This document shows positions 27,453-36,753 of a DNA stretch of 50,581 nt, one piece after another. The number at the start of each line of letters is the position of its first letter. The first letter of the stretch is position 1. The notes beneath the pieces are model-generated. The model saw only the letters and a program-made list of their open reading frames with translations. It was not told the DNA's origin and did no database searches. Origin of the DNA: Pseudomonadota bacterium (GTDB lineage Bacteria; Pseudomonadota; Alphaproteobacteria; Rhizobiales; Beijerinckiaceae); NCBI GenBank assembly GCA_020161575.1, contig JAIUNR010000012.1, positions 1 to 50,581 of the forward strand, in the 5' to 3' direction. Made by a program: the position numbers and the translations under genes.

Positions 27453-28420
27453 CCAGCTTCCTTCTCCGCCGCCTCGGCTTCATGTTGCTCACGCTTTTCG
27501 TGATGGCCAGTGCGATGTTCTTCCTGTTCCGGCTGTTGCCGGGCGATCCCACCGCCACGGTGATCAGCCCTGCCCTTCACCCGGATGCGCAGGCGGTGCT
27601 CAAAGCCCGCTTCGGGCTCGACAAGCCCCTCTGGCAGCAATATCTCGCTTATATTGCCAATCTCGCGCGGCTCGATTTCGGATATTCCTTCGAGACTGCG
27701 CGGCCCGTTTCCGAAGTGATCGGCGACAGGCTCGCCAATACGCTCCTCCTGCTCCTGCCTTCGCTCATCGCGGCTTATGTCGTCGGTGCGCTGATCGGCG
27801 CCTTCATCGCGTGGCGGCGGGCCGGCGCGCTCGATACGATCATTGTCGTACTCGCAACCGCCCTGCAATCCGCGCCGGTCTTCTGGGTCGGGATGATGGC
27901 GATCCTGTTCTTCTCCCTCCATCTCGACCTGTTTCCGGTGGGGCATATCGTGACGCCGGGTCGCCAGATGGAGCCCGGCCTCATGGGCTATCTCGACCCC
28001 GACGTGCTGCACCACCTCGCGCTGCCCTTCTTCGTCAACTTCGCCTACCAGCTATGCTTTCCGCTGTTGCTGATGCGCACCTCGATGCTCGCGACGATCG
28101 GCGAGGATTTCATCGATCTCGCGCGCATGAAGGGGCTTTCTGAGCGCAAGGTGCTGATGCGCCATGCCATGCGCAATGCCCTTCTGCCACTCGCGACCAC
28201 GCTGCCGATGCTGCTGGGATGGGCGGTTGCCGGATCGGTCGTCATCGAGACGGTGTTCTCGTGGCCCGGTCTCGGCCTGCTGATGGTCGGCGCGGTGGAA
28301 CGCAACGATTATCCCGTGGTGCAGGCCTGTTTCATGCTCTCCGCGCTTCTCACGGTCATGGGCACTTTCATCGCCGATCTTCTCTATGGGGCGCTCGATC
28401 CCCGCATTGCCTACGAGTAA
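27449..28420 (+). CDS. ABC transporter permease (DppB-like)
   Basis: A 323-residue inner-membrane protein. FLLRRLGFMLLTLFVMASAM and FFLFRLLPGDPTA are the DppB/OppB N-terminal signature, and the EAA loop reads EDFIDLARMKGLSERKVLMR. About six membrane helices are visible. It pairs with the DppC-like permease that starts 4 bases after its stop. Confidence 0.94.
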   Translation: MTSFLLRRLGFMLLTLFVMASAMFFLFRLLPGDPTATVISPALHPDAQAVLKARFGLDKPLWQQYLAYIANLARLDFGYSFETARPVSEVIGDRLANTLLLLLPSLIAAYVVGALIGAFIAWRRAGALDTIIVVLATALQSAPVFWVGMMAILFFSLHLDLFPVGHIVTPGRQMEPGLMGYLDPDVLHHLALPFFVNFAYQLCFPLLLMRTSMLATIGEDFIDLARMKGLSERKVLMRHAMRNALLPLATTLPMLLGWAVAGSVVIETVFSWPGLGLLMVGAVERNDYPVVQACFMLSALLTVMGTFIADLLYGALDPRIAYE

Positions 28421-28424
28421 GTCC

Positions 28425-29294
28425 ATGCGCCTGCTTCTTGTATCCGGCCGCCAGTTCATCAGGGTTGTCACCGCGACGACGACGGGGAAGATCGCCCTTG
28501 CGATCTGTCTGCTTTGCCTTGTGATCGGGGTTTTCGCGCCCTGGATCGCGCCGTTCGATCCTGCGCAAAAGCATTACGAGGCGGGCAAGCTGCTCCGCCT
28601 GTCGCCGCCGAGCTGGAAACATTGGCTCGGCACCACCTCGCTGGGACGGGATGTGCTGAGCCAGATGATCTGGGGCGTACGGCCCGCCTTGCTGGTGGGC
28701 TTTAGCGTCGCGCTTGGCTCCGCGATCATCGGGGCGAATATAGGCCTGCTCGCGGGCTATTTCGGTGGCAGGCTCGACAATGCCCTGATGCGCTTCACCG
28801 ATATCGTGATGGGTGTGCCGTTCCTGCCCTTCGTGATCGTGATGCTCTCCGTCACCGGCAAGGGGCTTTGGAGCCTCATCCTCGCCATGGTGCTGGTGAT
28901 GTGGCGGGCGAGCGCGCGTATCATCCGCGCGCAGGTTCTCTCGTTGAAGGAGATGCCTTTCGTCTCGGCGGCGCGCATCACCGGCGGCTCCGAACTGGCG
29001 ATCCTCTATCGCGAGATCGCGCCGAACATCTTGCCGCTGGCCTTGGTGAACATGGCCTTCACCCTTGCATGGGCGATCACCACGGAAGCCAGCATCGGCT
29101 TCCTCGGCTTCGGCGATCCCGACGTGATCAGCTGGGGCGGCATTATCTACGACGCCTTTGCCTCGCAGGCGATGTATCGCGCGCCTTGGTGGGTGGCACC
29201 GCCGGGGATCGCGATCATGGTGCTCGTTTCCGCCGTCTATCTCGTCGGGCGTGAATACGAGAGCGTTGTCAATCCCCGTCTGGGAGGGCGCTGA
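28425..29294 (+). CDS. ABC transporter permease (DppC-like)
   Basis: A 289-residue inner-membrane protein. The N-terminal helix is followed by APFDP and [18 protein letters not shown], the DppC/OppC signature. The EAA loop is [20 protein letters not shown], and [20 protein letters not shown] is typical. The ATG at 28425 gives the standard length; the frame opens upstream inside the DppB-like gene. Confidence 0.94.
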   Translation: MRLLLVSGRQFIRVVTATTTGKIALAICLLCLVIGVFAPWIAPFDPAQKHYEAGKLLRLSPPSWKHWLGTTSLGRDVLSQMIWGVRPALLVGFSVALGSAIIGANIGLLAGYFGGRLDNALMRFTDIVMGVPFLPFVIVMLSVTGKGLWSLILAMVLVMWRASARIIRAQVLSLKEMPFVSAARITGGSELAILYREIAPNILPLALVNMAFTLAWAITTEASIGFLGFGDPDVISWGGIIYDAFASQAMYRAPWWVAPPGIAIMVLVSAVYLVGREYESVVNPRLGGR

Positions 29295-29295
29295 C

Positions 29296-30345
29296 ATGGG
29301 TGCCATGCTGTTGCCGCTTCTGACCATCGAGGGGCTGGATATTGCCTTTTCCACCGCGCGCGGCGAAGCCATGGCGGTGAAAGGGATCGATCTGACGATT
29401 CCGCCGCATACGATCTATGGCCTTGTCGGGGAATCCGGCTGCGGCAAATCCACGCTTCTCAAGGCGATCATCCGGGTGATGGCCTCGAATGCGCGCATCG
29501 CGGGCGGGAAAATCCGCTTCGAGGGAGAGGATCTTGTCGCCCTCCCGGAAGCGGTGATGCGCGCCCGGCGCTGGCGGCATGTCTCCATGATCACCCAGAG
29601 CGCGATGAACGCGCTCAACCCCGTGCGCCGGGTGGGCGACCAGATCGTCGAGGCGATCCGCGAGCATGAGCCGGTTTCGCGCCGGGAAGCAGAGGCGCGC
29701 GCGGCGCGGATGCTCGGGATTGTCGGCGTCGATCCCGGACGCATGAACGACTACCCGCATCAATTCTCGGGCGGGATGCGCCAGCGCGCCCTGATCGCGA
29801 TGGCGCTGGCGCTCGGGCCGGAACTGGTGCTCGCGGACGAGCCGACGACCTCGCTCGATGTCATCGTCCAGGACGAGATTTTCCGGGAAATCCGGCAGCT
29901 TCAGGCCGAGCGGGGCTTCTCGATGATCCTCGTGACGCATGATATCGCGCTGGTGCAACGCCATTGCGCGCGCGTCGCGGTGATGTATGCGGGCGAGATC
30001 GTGGAGGACGGGCCCGCCGAAGCCGTGCTCAGCGAGGGCGCGCATCCCTATACGCTTGGCCTGAGAAACGCGGTCGCCCGCCTCGACACGAAGCGCGAGC
30101 CGATCTCCATCCCTGGCCAGCCGCCGGACCCGTTTCAGCCTGAAGCGGGGTGCCCCTTCGCGCCGCGCTGCCCCTTCGCGCTTGAAAAATGCCGGCAGGA
30201 CAAACCTCCGCTCCGGAAGATTGCGCCGGGGCATCGCGCTGCCTGCCATCGTGCCGAGGAAAGCGCCGAACTCGGGCGTCAGGCCCTCAGGCCCGAAACC
30301 TGGGACAAGCTCGCTCCTCCTCCCCCACCAGCCCGAACGGAATGA
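29296..30345 (+). CDS. Peptide-type ABC transporter ATPase (OppD/DppD-like)
   Basis: A 349-residue ATPase. Walker A is GESGCGKST, signature [20 protein letters not shown], Walker [15 protein letters not shown]-loop LVTHDI. The C-terminal oligopeptide-type extension has [14 protein letters not shown], with the conserved Cys cluster that may bind 4Fe-4S as in related OppD/DppD proteins. It starts 1 base after the DppC stop. Operon order here is binding protein, F-type ATPase, B, C, D-type ATPase, unlike the common A-B-C-D-F order. Confidence 0.94.
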   Translation: MGAMLLPLLTIEGLDIAFSTARGEAMAVKGIDLTIPPHTIYGLVGESGCGKSTLLKAIIRVMASNARIAGGKIRFEGEDLVALPEAVMRARRWRHVSMITQSAMNALNPVRRVGDQIVEAIREHEPVSRREAEARAARMLGIVGVDPGRMNDYPHQFSGGMRQRALIAMALALGPELVLADEPTTSLDVIVQDEIFREIRQLQAERGFSMILVTHDIALVQRHCARVAVMYAGEIVEDGPAEAVLSEGAHPYTLGLRNAVARLDTKREPISIPGQPPDPFQPEAGCPFAPRCPFALEKCRQDKPPLRKIAPGHRAACHRAEESAELGRQALRPETWDKLAPPPPPARTE

Positions 30346-30347
30346 TC

Positions 30348-30800
30348 ATGACCTATTTCGCCTATGCCAATCTTCTCGACATCGACCGCATGCGCTCCAT
30401 GGCTCCGAGCGCGACCCCGCTCGGGATCATGACGCTGCCGGGCTATCGCCTCGCCTTCGCCTGGTGTCAGGGGCGCGACATGGGCGGCGCCACCTTGCGC
30501 AAGGAGCAAGGCGCAACCCTCTATGGCGTCAATTATGCGATGAGCGATGAGGATCTTGTCGCGATGGACAAGGCATCGCTCACGCATCTCAACAAGTGGC
30601 GGCGCATGCCGGTGACGGTGTTCGACGAAGCGGGCAAGGCGCACGAAACCTCGACCTATTTCATTCCCGATGCCGAGGAGGGCGTCTTCACGCCCCCGCT
30701 CGACAATTACGTGCTGCCCATGCGCAAGGGCATGAAGGCTTACGGCTTTCCGGTCGCCTATCAGACCCAGCTCGAGTCGTTGCTCGCGACGGGTGCGTGA
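30348..30800 (+). CDS. GGCT/AIG2-fold protein lacking the expected catalytic Glu
   Basis: A 150-residue protein. YFAYANLLDIDRMRSMAPSA and LPGYRLAFAWC match the gamma-glutamylcyclotransferase-like fold (YFAYGSNL, LPGYRLAF). In active members the segment GVVYxLxxEDLxxLDxxEG supplies the catalytic Glu; here it reads GVNYAMSDEDLVAMDKASLT, with Ser at that position. Cyclotransferase activity is therefore doubtful, and binding or another reaction is possible. ACGGA precedes the ATG at 30348; an ATG at 30342 overlapping the previous stop is an alternative. It is last in the importer operon, so it probably handles the imported ligand. Confidence 0.75.
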   Translation: MTYFAYANLLDIDRMRSMAPSATPLGIMTLPGYRLAFAWCQGRDMGGATLRKEQGATLYGVNYAMSDEDLVAMDKASLTHLNKWRRMPVTVFDEAGKAHETSTYFIPDAEEGVFTPPLDNYVLPMRKGMKAYGFPVAYQTQLESLLATGA

Positions 30801-30810
30801 TCAGCCGTCT

Positions 30811-31671
30811 TCACAGGCCGAGGAAATCCCGGATCTCGCCGCGAAGGATTTCCGGCGCATCCACCCGCATCGTGTGGCTGCAATCCGGGACGATCCTGAG
30901 CCGCGAGCTGGGGATCAGCGCATGGATTTCCTCGGAGAATTCGGGCGCGCAGATCCAGTCCTTCTGACCGGCGAGGATCAGGGTCGGCACGCGGATGTTC
31001 TTCAGCTCCGGGCGGAGATCCAGGCGGCGCAAGGTGCCGCCCGGCTTGAAAGCCTCCACCAGAGGCTCGGGGGAGACGATCGCGTGTTTCGCGCGCGCGG
31101 CGGCGCGCTCGGCATCGAACTTCACCGAATACATTGGCCCCATATGGCGGTAGTAATTCTGCACCTTCTCCACCGTATCGAGACGGCCGGCCCAGAGGTC
31201 CTCGCAGACCGCGATCTGTTCCGCTGAACCCCGCGCGCGGACATGCGCCAGCGCTTTATCGTTGAAGCCCGCATGGGAGGCGGTGACGATCAGGATCAGA
31301 TGCGAGACGGAATCAGGATAGCGCGCGGCATGGGCCATCGCCACCATGCCACCATAGCTCGTGCCCATCGTCACGATCTTGCCGAGACCGAGATGGCGGC
31401 GCAGCGCCTCCATATCCTCGACATTCTCATCCAGATTGTATTTGGCGCGATCGCCTCTCGCCGAGCGGCCCTGTCCCCGATGATCGAAATAGACGATCTG
31501 CATCGCTTCCGAGAGCGGAGAAAAACCCAGGCGCAGCTCGACATGCTCCCCGCCCGGCCCACCGTGAATGGCGAAGGCCGTCTTCTTCTCGTGCAGGCCG
31601 TTCTCGTCGATGCGAAGGCCCGTGCCCTCGACATCGAAATAAAGCTCGGTATCGCGAATGGCAGCGCGCAT
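30811..31671 (-). CDS. Alpha/beta hydrolase, proline iminopeptidase-like
   Basis: A 286-residue hydrolase. HGGPGGEH forms the oxyanion region, DHRGQGRSARG the conserved strand-loop, GTSYGGMVAMAHA the nucleophile Ser elbow, D in LAGQKDWICAPE and H in PDCSHTMRVD the rest of the triad. This is the S33 proline iminopeptidase-like group, which removes N-terminal proline or cleaves related amides. It converges on the peptide importer operon, ending 10 bases from the GGCT-like gene. The cap domain (about 135-195) is present. Confidence 0.87.
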   Translation of the reverse strand: MRAAIRDTELYFDVEGTGLRIDENGLHEKKTAFAIHGGPGGEHVELRLGFSPLSEAMQIVYFDHRGQGRSARGDRAKYNLDENVEDMEALRRHLGLGKIVTMGTSYGGMVAMAHAARYPDSVSHLILIVTASHAGFNDKALAHVRARGSAEQIAVCEDLWAGRLDTVEKVQNYYRHMGPMYSVKFDAERAAARAKHAIVSPEPLVEAFKPGGTLRRLDLRPELKNIRVPTLILAGQKDWICAPEFSEEIHALIPSSRLRIVPDCSHTMRVDAPEILRGEIRDFLGL

Positions 31672-31753
31672 GGTTTTCTCCGTGGGATAGCGATGTTTGC
31701 GTCAGCGGAGCACAAGCGCCTGCCGGATTCCAGTCTTTTCCGGCTCTTTGGCC

Positions 31754-32512
31754 TCAGGGCGCGGCGCGCCGGAGCAGATAGGTATCCATGATCCAGCCGT
31801 GCCGGTCGCGCGCGGCGGCGCGGGCGGCGCGGATGCTCGGGGCAACCTCCGCGAGCGGGCCGGCGATCAGGATTTCATGCGGTAGACCGAGAAAGGCGCC
31901 CCACCAGATCGTGTACGCGCCCGGAAGGAGGGTTTCGAAGGCGAGGGTGCCGTCAAGCAGTACGGCGAGCGTTTCGGCATCTTCCGGCCAGCCCTTGTCG
32001 CGCAGGTTGCGTCCGGTCGTGATCGTCACCGCCCCGCCGATCGTGTTGAGCGGAATCGCGTGGGCGGCGGCCAGCGCCTGAAGCGCGGTGATGCCGGGGA
32101 CGACCTTTGTCTCGACCGCGAAAGGCAGCGATTGCGCGATGCGCAAGGTGCTGTCGTAAAGCGAGGGATCGCCCCAGACGAGCAGCGCGACATGCCCCTT
32201 CTCGCCCAGCTCCCGCCGGATCGTTTCGGCCCAGATCGCGGCGATGCGCGCGTGCCAATCCTCGACGCGGTGGCGGTAATCCGGCTCGGCTTCGTCACGC
32301 CGAGGCATCGCGAAAGGCGCGAGGCGCGCGCGGGGATGGATCGCGAATTCATCGCAGATCGCGCGGCGCAGGGCCGCGAGATCCGCTTTTTCCTCCCCCT
32401 TCTCGGGGATGAGGATGAGATCGGCCCGTGCGATCGCCTCGATCGCCTCGAGCGTGAGATGGGCACGGCTGCCCATGCCGATGCCGATGAGCGCAAGCCG
32501 GATCATCGGCAT
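31754..32512 (-). CDS. cobF: Precorrin-6A synthase (deacetylating)
   Basis: A 252-residue SAM-dependent methylase of the aerobic B12 route. CobF methylates C1 of precorrin-5 and releases the acetyl group, giving precorrin-6A. LALIGIGMGSRAHLTLEAIE is the N-terminal glycine-rich segment. VALLVWGDPSLYDSTLR and VVPGITALQALAAAHAIPL are the tetrapyrrole-methylase SAM-binding motifs. It follows cbiM by 12 bases, so should share its riboswitch. The ATG at 32506 is an alternative start. cobF is found in the oxygen-dependent pathway only. Confidence 0.95.
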   Translation of the reverse strand: MPMIRLALIGIGMGSRAHLTLEAIEAIARADLILIPEKGEEKADLAALRRAICDEFAIHPRARLAPFAMPRRDEAEPDYRHRVEDWHARIAAIWAETIRRELGEKGHVALLVWGDPSLYDSTLRIAQSLPFAVETKVVPGITALQALAAAHAIPLNTIGGAVTITTGRNLRDKGWPEDAETLAVLLDGTLAFETLLPGAYTIWWGAFLGLPHEILIAGPLAEVAPSIRAARAAARDRHGWIMDTYLLRRAAP

Positions 32513-32524
32513 CGGGTCTTTCGT

Positions 32525-33205
32525 TCAGGCCGGCGCGTGGAGGCGGCGCGTCACCAGCGGTGAGCCCTTGAGACCATGCGCGGTCTTCGCCAAAGCGAGA
32601 ACCGCGAGATCCACCAGGGGTTCGCCAAGCACCACCAGCATATAGGCGCCGCCGAACAGCGAAAGTGACGAGAAGGTCTCGACCGAGATCCCCTGTCCGT
32701 AGAGTACCCAGAAGGCGACCCAGGCGACGATGCCGGCCTGGAAGGCGGTGGAGAGCGCCAGCGCCTGCGCGTAGCTGATATCCACATAGGCTGTATTCGG
32801 CGCGATGATCCGCTTCGCAAGCACCTGAAGCGCGAAAAGCGGCACCAGCAGGGTGGTGACGTTCATCGCGTATTGCGGCAGGTCCTGCGGGGCGAAGAAG
32901 AGGCTCTGCACGAGCAGCCCGAGCGCGAGGCCGATACCCGCAGGGGCCGCGCCCAGCAGCAGGAAGAGCGTGGAGCCGAGGATGAAATGCACCTCGGAAA
33001 CACCGCCGACCGGATAATGCGGCAGGATTTCAAAAAAGCCGAACACCGCGCCGGTGGCGATGATCGCGCGCAGGGCGAGCGAGGCGAGACCCTGCTCGCG
33101 GGCGCTGTTGAGGGCGATCTTGGCGAGGCAGCCGGCGCAGGTGGCGGCGGTGGCGTAGCTGAGCGCGAGTTTCGCGCCCTGAACGACTTCAGGTTCGATA
33201 TGCAT
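32525..33205 (-). CDS. cbiM: CbiM-family cobalt transport membrane protein, solitary
   Basis: A 226-residue membrane protein with about six or seven hydrophobic helices. It keeps the MH N-terminus (MHIEPEVVQG), whose amino group and His2 coordinate the metal in ECF-type CbiM/NikM, but lacks the usual PDG that follows (MHIPDG). VGGVSEVHFILGSTLFLLLG is typical. It lies directly behind a cobalamin riboswitch, which supports cobalt import. No cbiN, cbiQ or cbiO is adjacent; the next gene is cobF. GGAGG is 8 bases before the ATG. Confidence 0.9.
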   Translation of the reverse strand: MHIEPEVVQGAKLALSYATAATCAGCLAKIALNSAREQGLASLALRAIIATGAVFGFFEILPHYPVGGVSEVHFILGSTLFLLLGAAPAGIGLALGLLVQSLFFAPQDLPQYAMNVTTLLVPLFALQVLAKRIIAPNTAYVDISYAQALALSTAFQAGIVAWVAFWVLYGQGISVETFSSLSLFGGAYMLVVLGEPLVDLAVLALAKTAHGLKGSPLVTRRLHAPA

Positions 33206-33269
33206 GTCAGGTTCCTCCGGCCGTCATCCCCGACGGCGAGATAGGGTGAATGGGCGACGCTCGCGCGCC

Positions 33270-33472
33270 GGACGGCAGGTCTCCTGACTTGCGGGTCGTC
33301 GCCTTGCCCGATCCTTCCCGGCGCCCGAACTCCCTTTGGGAGATCCGGCGGCCAGTGGTTCATTCGGGGCGGCTCACCGCCTACAGTTGCGGGGGCAGTC
33401 GCGGCCTTGAGGGGTTGAGACCTCTCACCGCATTCCCTTTTCACCCTTAGGCCTAGAGGCCGCCGGGAACCG
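33270..33472 (-). promoter_or_regulatory. Cobalamin (adenosylcobalamin-type) riboswitch upstream of cbiM-cobF
   Basis: On the minus strand the RNA starts near GGTTCCCGG (33472), continues with GTGAAAAGGGAATGCGGTGA (33447-33428), then CTGCCCCCGCAACTGTAGGC, the B12-box region ACCACTGGCC (33359-33350), and ends CAAGTCAGGAGACCTGCC (33291-33274). These blocks and their order are those of cobalamin riboswitches (Rfam family Cobalamin). It lies between the cobA stop and the cbiM start, so cobalamin should turn off cbiM-cobF expression, most likely by blocking translation. No intrinsic terminator follows it. Confidence 0.95.
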
Positions 33473-33519
33473 TCCTTGCCAGCGATGCACGGGCGCGGCG
33501 GCGCTGTCAATCGCACCGG

Positions 33520-34257
33520 CTAATCCGGGTTGTTCGTTCCGGCGAGGGGGCCGTAAAGCACAAGCGTCGGCGCGTGGTCGGCGCGCGGATTGGCGAGGAG
33601 ATATTCGGCCAGTGTCCGCAGGGTCAGGCGCAGCAGGCTCTGCTCGGCAGTTGTCACTGATTCGGCGAGAATCGCGGGGGTATGGGGCGAGAGCCCGGTC
33701 GCGATCAGGCGCTCGGCGAGGGCGGGGAAGGTCGCCCGCGCCATGTAGACGATGCTGGTCGCTTCCGGGTCCGCGAGGGCGGCGAGGTTGAGATCGCCCG
33801 GCAGCGCGCCGGATACGTCATGCCCCGTCACGAACTGGATGCGCCGCGCGGTGTTGCGGCGTGTGAGCGGGATTCCCGCCGCCGCCGCTGCCGCCGAGGC
33901 TGCGGAAACACCGGGCACGATCTCAAAGCCGATTCCGGCTTCCTGCAACGCCAGGATCTCCTCTTCAAGCCGCCCGAAAATGCCGGCATCGCCGGATTTG
34001 AGCCGCACCACCTTCGCGCCGGAACGCGCGTGTTCGATCATCTCGCGGATGATATCCGCCTGCCGGGCCGAGGGGCGGCCCGCGCGCTTGCCGACCGGCA
34101 CAAGGCGGGCGTTTTCCGGCGCGTGGACCAGCGCCGGCTCGGTCGAAAGTGAATCATAGAGAATGACATCGGCCTCCGCGACGCGCTTGACCGCTTTGAG
34201 CGTCATCAGCTCGGGATCGCCGGGACCGGAGGAGACGAAGGAAACAAAGCCGCTCAT
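33520..34257 (-). CDS. cobA: Uroporphyrinogen-III C-methyltransferase (SUMT)
   Basis: A 245-residue SAM-dependent enzyme that methylates C2 and C7 of uroporphyrinogen III to give precorrin-2, the branch point to corrins and siroheme. VSSGPGDPELMTLKAVKRVA, YDSLST, VGKRAGRPSARQADI, VRLKSGDAGIFGR and VPGVSAASAAAAAAGIPLT are the classic motifs. It overlaps cobB by ATGA and is last of the long cob unit. Single-domain form, without the CysG dehydrogenase part. Confidence 0.97.
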   Translation of the reverse strand: MSGFVSFVSSGPGDPELMTLKAVKRVAEADVILYDSLSTEPALVHAPENARLVPVGKRAGRPSARQADIIREMIEHARSGAKVVRLKSGDAGIFGRLEEEILALQEAGIGFEIVPGVSAASAAAAAAGIPLTRRNTARRIQFVTGHDVSGALPGDLNLAALADPEATSIVYMARATFPALAERLIATGLSPHTPAILAESVTTAEQSLLRLTLRTLAEYLLANPRADHAPTLVLYGPLAGTNNPD

Positions 34258-35582
34258 GGCAGCCCGCCTTCGCCGGCTGGCGCGATGAGGTGGAAGAACG
34301 TCCCGGTGACGCGCCCGCGCGCCGAACCGGTCTCCGCCACCGTCTCGCCATTGGCGTCCACGACGGCGGCAAGGGGGGCGTCGGGCTGCTCGACAATCCC
34401 GGCATAATGGAATTCATGGCCCCGAAGCAGCGTTCTGGCGGCGAAGCCGGGGAGATCGCTTGCGAGGCGCGCAAGGCGATATCCCAGATGCATTTTCCGG
34501 TTTGCGAAACTCGTGACGAGACCGAGAAGGCCAGCCATCTCGTGGGCGTTTCCGTCCGCGTCGATCAGGGCCGTGCCCAGAGCCATGTAGCCGCCGCATT
34601 CGCCATGGACAGGGCGGGTCTGGGCAAAGGCGCGAAGGCCGGCACGGAAATGCGAGGCCGCCGCCAATTTCTGCGCATGAAGTTCGGGATACCCGCCCGG
34701 CAGCCAGCAGCAATCGGCATGGGGTGGAGGCGCCTCGTCGCCAAGCGGAGAGAAGGGCAGGATTTCCGCGCCCGCTGCCTGCCAGCTTTCAAGCAGATGC
34801 GGATAGATGAAGGAGAACGCGGCATCGCGCGCGAGCGCGATCCGCTGGCCGGGTGGCCGCGTCTGCTTCAGCGTGGAAGGCGCCGGGAGGGTCCCTGCTG
34901 CCGCCTGTCTGAGGGCATCGAGGTCGATATGTGCCGCGACGAAATCCGCCATGCCGGCGATGCGCTCCGCGAGATCGGCCTGCTCCTCGGCCTGGACCAG
35001 CCCGAGATGCCGGCTCGGCATCACGAGATCCTTGCGCCGGGGTAGGGCGCCGAAAACCGTAATCCCCGCCTCGGCAAGACCTGCGCGCGCGAGCGTTTCG
35101 TGCCGTGCGCTCGCGACGCGGTTGAGCACCACGCCGGCAAGGCGGACATCGGATCGGAACGTGGCGAAGCCCCTGGCGATCGCACCGGCAGATTGCGCCT
35201 GCCCCGAAGCATCGATCACCAGCACCACGGGCCAGCCGAACAGCGCGGCGAGATCCGCGCTGGCGCCCGAGCCGGTCTCGCCCGGTTTCGCCACGCCGTC
35301 GAACAGGCCCATCGAGCCTTCCGCGAGGATGAGATCCGCCCCGGAGCCTTGTTGCGCGATCAGCCCCGCGAGCCGCGCTTTTTCCATGGCCCAGCTGTCG
35401 AGATTGAACGAAGCGCGCCCCGAGGCCGCGCGGTGGAAGGCGGGATCGATGTAATCGGGACCGCTCTTGAAGGGTTGGACAGCCATGCCCCGCGCCCGGA
35501 AGGCCGCGAGAAGCCCGAGCATCAGCGTGGTCTTGCCGGAACTGGAGGCCGGTGCCGAAACGAGGAGGCCGGGCGGGATCAT
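34254..35582 (-). CDS. cobB: Hydrogenobyrinic acid a,c-diamide synthase (glutamine-hydrolysing)
   Basis: A 442-residue enzyme that amidates the a and c side chains using ATP and glutamine. N-terminal P-loop [10 protein letters not shown] and [25 protein letters not shown]-terminal class I GATase domain with nucleophile in [11 protein letters not shown] and MHLGYR, HEFHYAG. The ATG at 35582 overlaps the cobM stop (ATGA); the frame is open further upstream but without family similarity. It acts just before cobalt insertion by CobN-CobST in the aerobic route. Confidence 0.96.
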   Translation of the reverse strand: MIPPGLLVSAPASSSGKTTLMLGLLAAFRARGMAVQPFKSGPDYIDPAFHRAASGRASFNLDSWAMEKARLAGLIAQQGSGADLILAEGSMGLFDGVAKPGETGSGASADLAALFGWPVVLVIDASGQAQSAGAIARGFATFRSDVRLAGVVLNRVASARHETLARAGLAEAGITVFGALPRRKDLVMPSRHLGLVQAEEQADLAERIAGMADFVAAHIDLDALRQAAAGTLPAPSTLKQTRPPGQRIALARDAAFSFIYPHLLESWQAAGAEILPFSPLGDEAPPPHADCCWLPGGYPELHAQKLAAASHFRAGLRAFAQTRPVHGECGGYMALGTALIDADGNAHEMAGLLGLVTSFANRKMHLGYRLARLASDLPGFAARTLLRGHEFHYAGIVEQPDAPLAAVVDANGETVAETGSARGRVTGTFFHLIAPAGEGGLP

Positions 35583-36358
35583 TCGCCCTCCGGGAAGCGC
35601 GGTGCATCGCCGCGCGGGCGGAAGCGACGGTCGTAATCGCCCGCGTAAAGGCGGCTCTCGGCGAAATCGGTCGCGCCCAGCGCGCGCCCGACAAGGATCA
35701 GGGCGGTGCGCTCGCCCTCGCCCAGTTCGGTATCGACGCTGCCAAGCGTTGCACGGATGATCCGCTCGTCGGGCCAGGAGGCGCGGAAGACGAGTGCGAT
35801 CGGGCAATCCGCGCCGTAGAAGGGCGTGAGTTCCGTCACCACCTTTTCCAGCACATGGATGGAAAGATGGATCGCCAATGTCGCGCCCGTGGCTGCGAAG
35901 GCGGCGAGCTTTTCTGCTTCGGGCATGGCCGAGGCGCGTCCCGAAGTTCGGGTGAGCACCACGGATTGCACGAGACCGGGCAGGGTAAGCTCGGCCTCAA
36001 GCGCCGCGGCCGCCGCCGCGAAGGCGGGCACGCCGGGCGTGACATCGAAGGGGATTCCAAGCGCGCGCAGGCGCCGGATCTGCTCGCCCATCGCGGACCA
36101 GACCGAGAGATCGCCCGAATGCAGCCGCGCGACATCATGGCCTTTCGCATGGGCATCGGCGCATTCGGCGATGATCTCGTCGAGGCTGAGCGGTGCGGTA
36201 TTCACGATGCGCGCGCCCTTGGGGCAAAAATCGAGCAGGGCCGCCGGCACCAGCGAGCCGGCATAAAGGCAGATCGGGGATTTCGCGATGAGATCGCGCC
36301 CGCGCAAGGTGATCAGATCCGCCGCGCCGGGACCGGCACCGATGAAATGGACCGTCAT
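35579..36358 (-). CDS. cobM: Precorrin-4 C11-methyltransferase
   Basis: A 259-residue SAM-dependent methylase forming precorrin-5 from precorrin-4. [60 protein letters not shown] and [20 protein letters not shown] are typical CobM/CbiF motifs. It overlaps cobE and cobB by ATGA at both ends, so the cobE-cobM-cobB block is translationally coupled. Confidence 0.96.
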   Translation of the reverse strand: MTVHFIGAGPGAADLITLRGRDLIAKSPICLYAGSLVPAALLDFCPKGARIVNTAPLSLDEIIAECADAHAKGHDVARLHSGDLSVWSAMGEQIRRLRALGIPFDVTPGVPAFAAAAAALEAELTLPGLVQSVVLTRTSGRASAMPEAEKLAAFAATGATLAIHLSIHVLEKVVTELTPFYGADCPIALVFRASWPDERIIRATLGSVDTELGEGERTALILVGRALGATDFAESRLYAGDYDRRFRPRGDAPRFPEGE

Positions 36359-36753
36359 GCCTTGTCTCCTTGGGCGCAGGGTATTTCAGCGCAGGGTATT
36401 TCAGCGATGGCGCAGGTCGCCATGCCGTCGTCGGAAGTTGCACGCGGGGCGGCGAGAGCGGCCCCGGTCCCCGCCGCGACAAGCGCGAGGGCTTCCGCCA
36501 CCGAGCCGGTTTCAAAGCCCTTCTCGATCCGGCAGGAATGCGTGCGGGTGGCGATCCCCGCAATATTCTCGCGCGGGAGCGCGCGCAGCGGCAGGCCGAG
36601 CCGCGCCACGAGCGCCGCCAGCGCCGGGTGCGCTGTCTTGTCGGCCAGAACGGCGAGATGCGTCACGCCCGCCACACCGCCGGCACGCGCCAGTGCATTC
36701 TCCAGCGAGGTCTGGCTTGCCTTCTCGCGCAATCCGAAAGCGGCGACCCTCAT
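36355..36753 (-). CDS. cobE: CobE, CbiG C-terminal-domain-like cobalamin biosynthesis protein
   Basis: A 132-residue protein. [20 protein letters not shown] and [25 protein letters not shown]-type segments ([21 protein letters not shown]) match the CobE/CbiG C-terminal family, thought to help the ring-contraction stage or bind tetrapyrroles; its exact role is unsettled. It lies between cobL and cobM with ATGA overlaps. Its last residues include [10 protein letters not shown], the product of a 15-bp tandem duplication. Confidence 0.88.
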   Translation of the reverse strand: MRVAAFGLREKASQTSLENALARAGGVAGVTHLAVLADKTAHPALAALVARLGLPLRALPRENIAGIATRTHSCRIEKGFETGSVAEALALVAAGTGAALAAPRATSDDGMATCAIAEIPCAEIPCAQGDKA

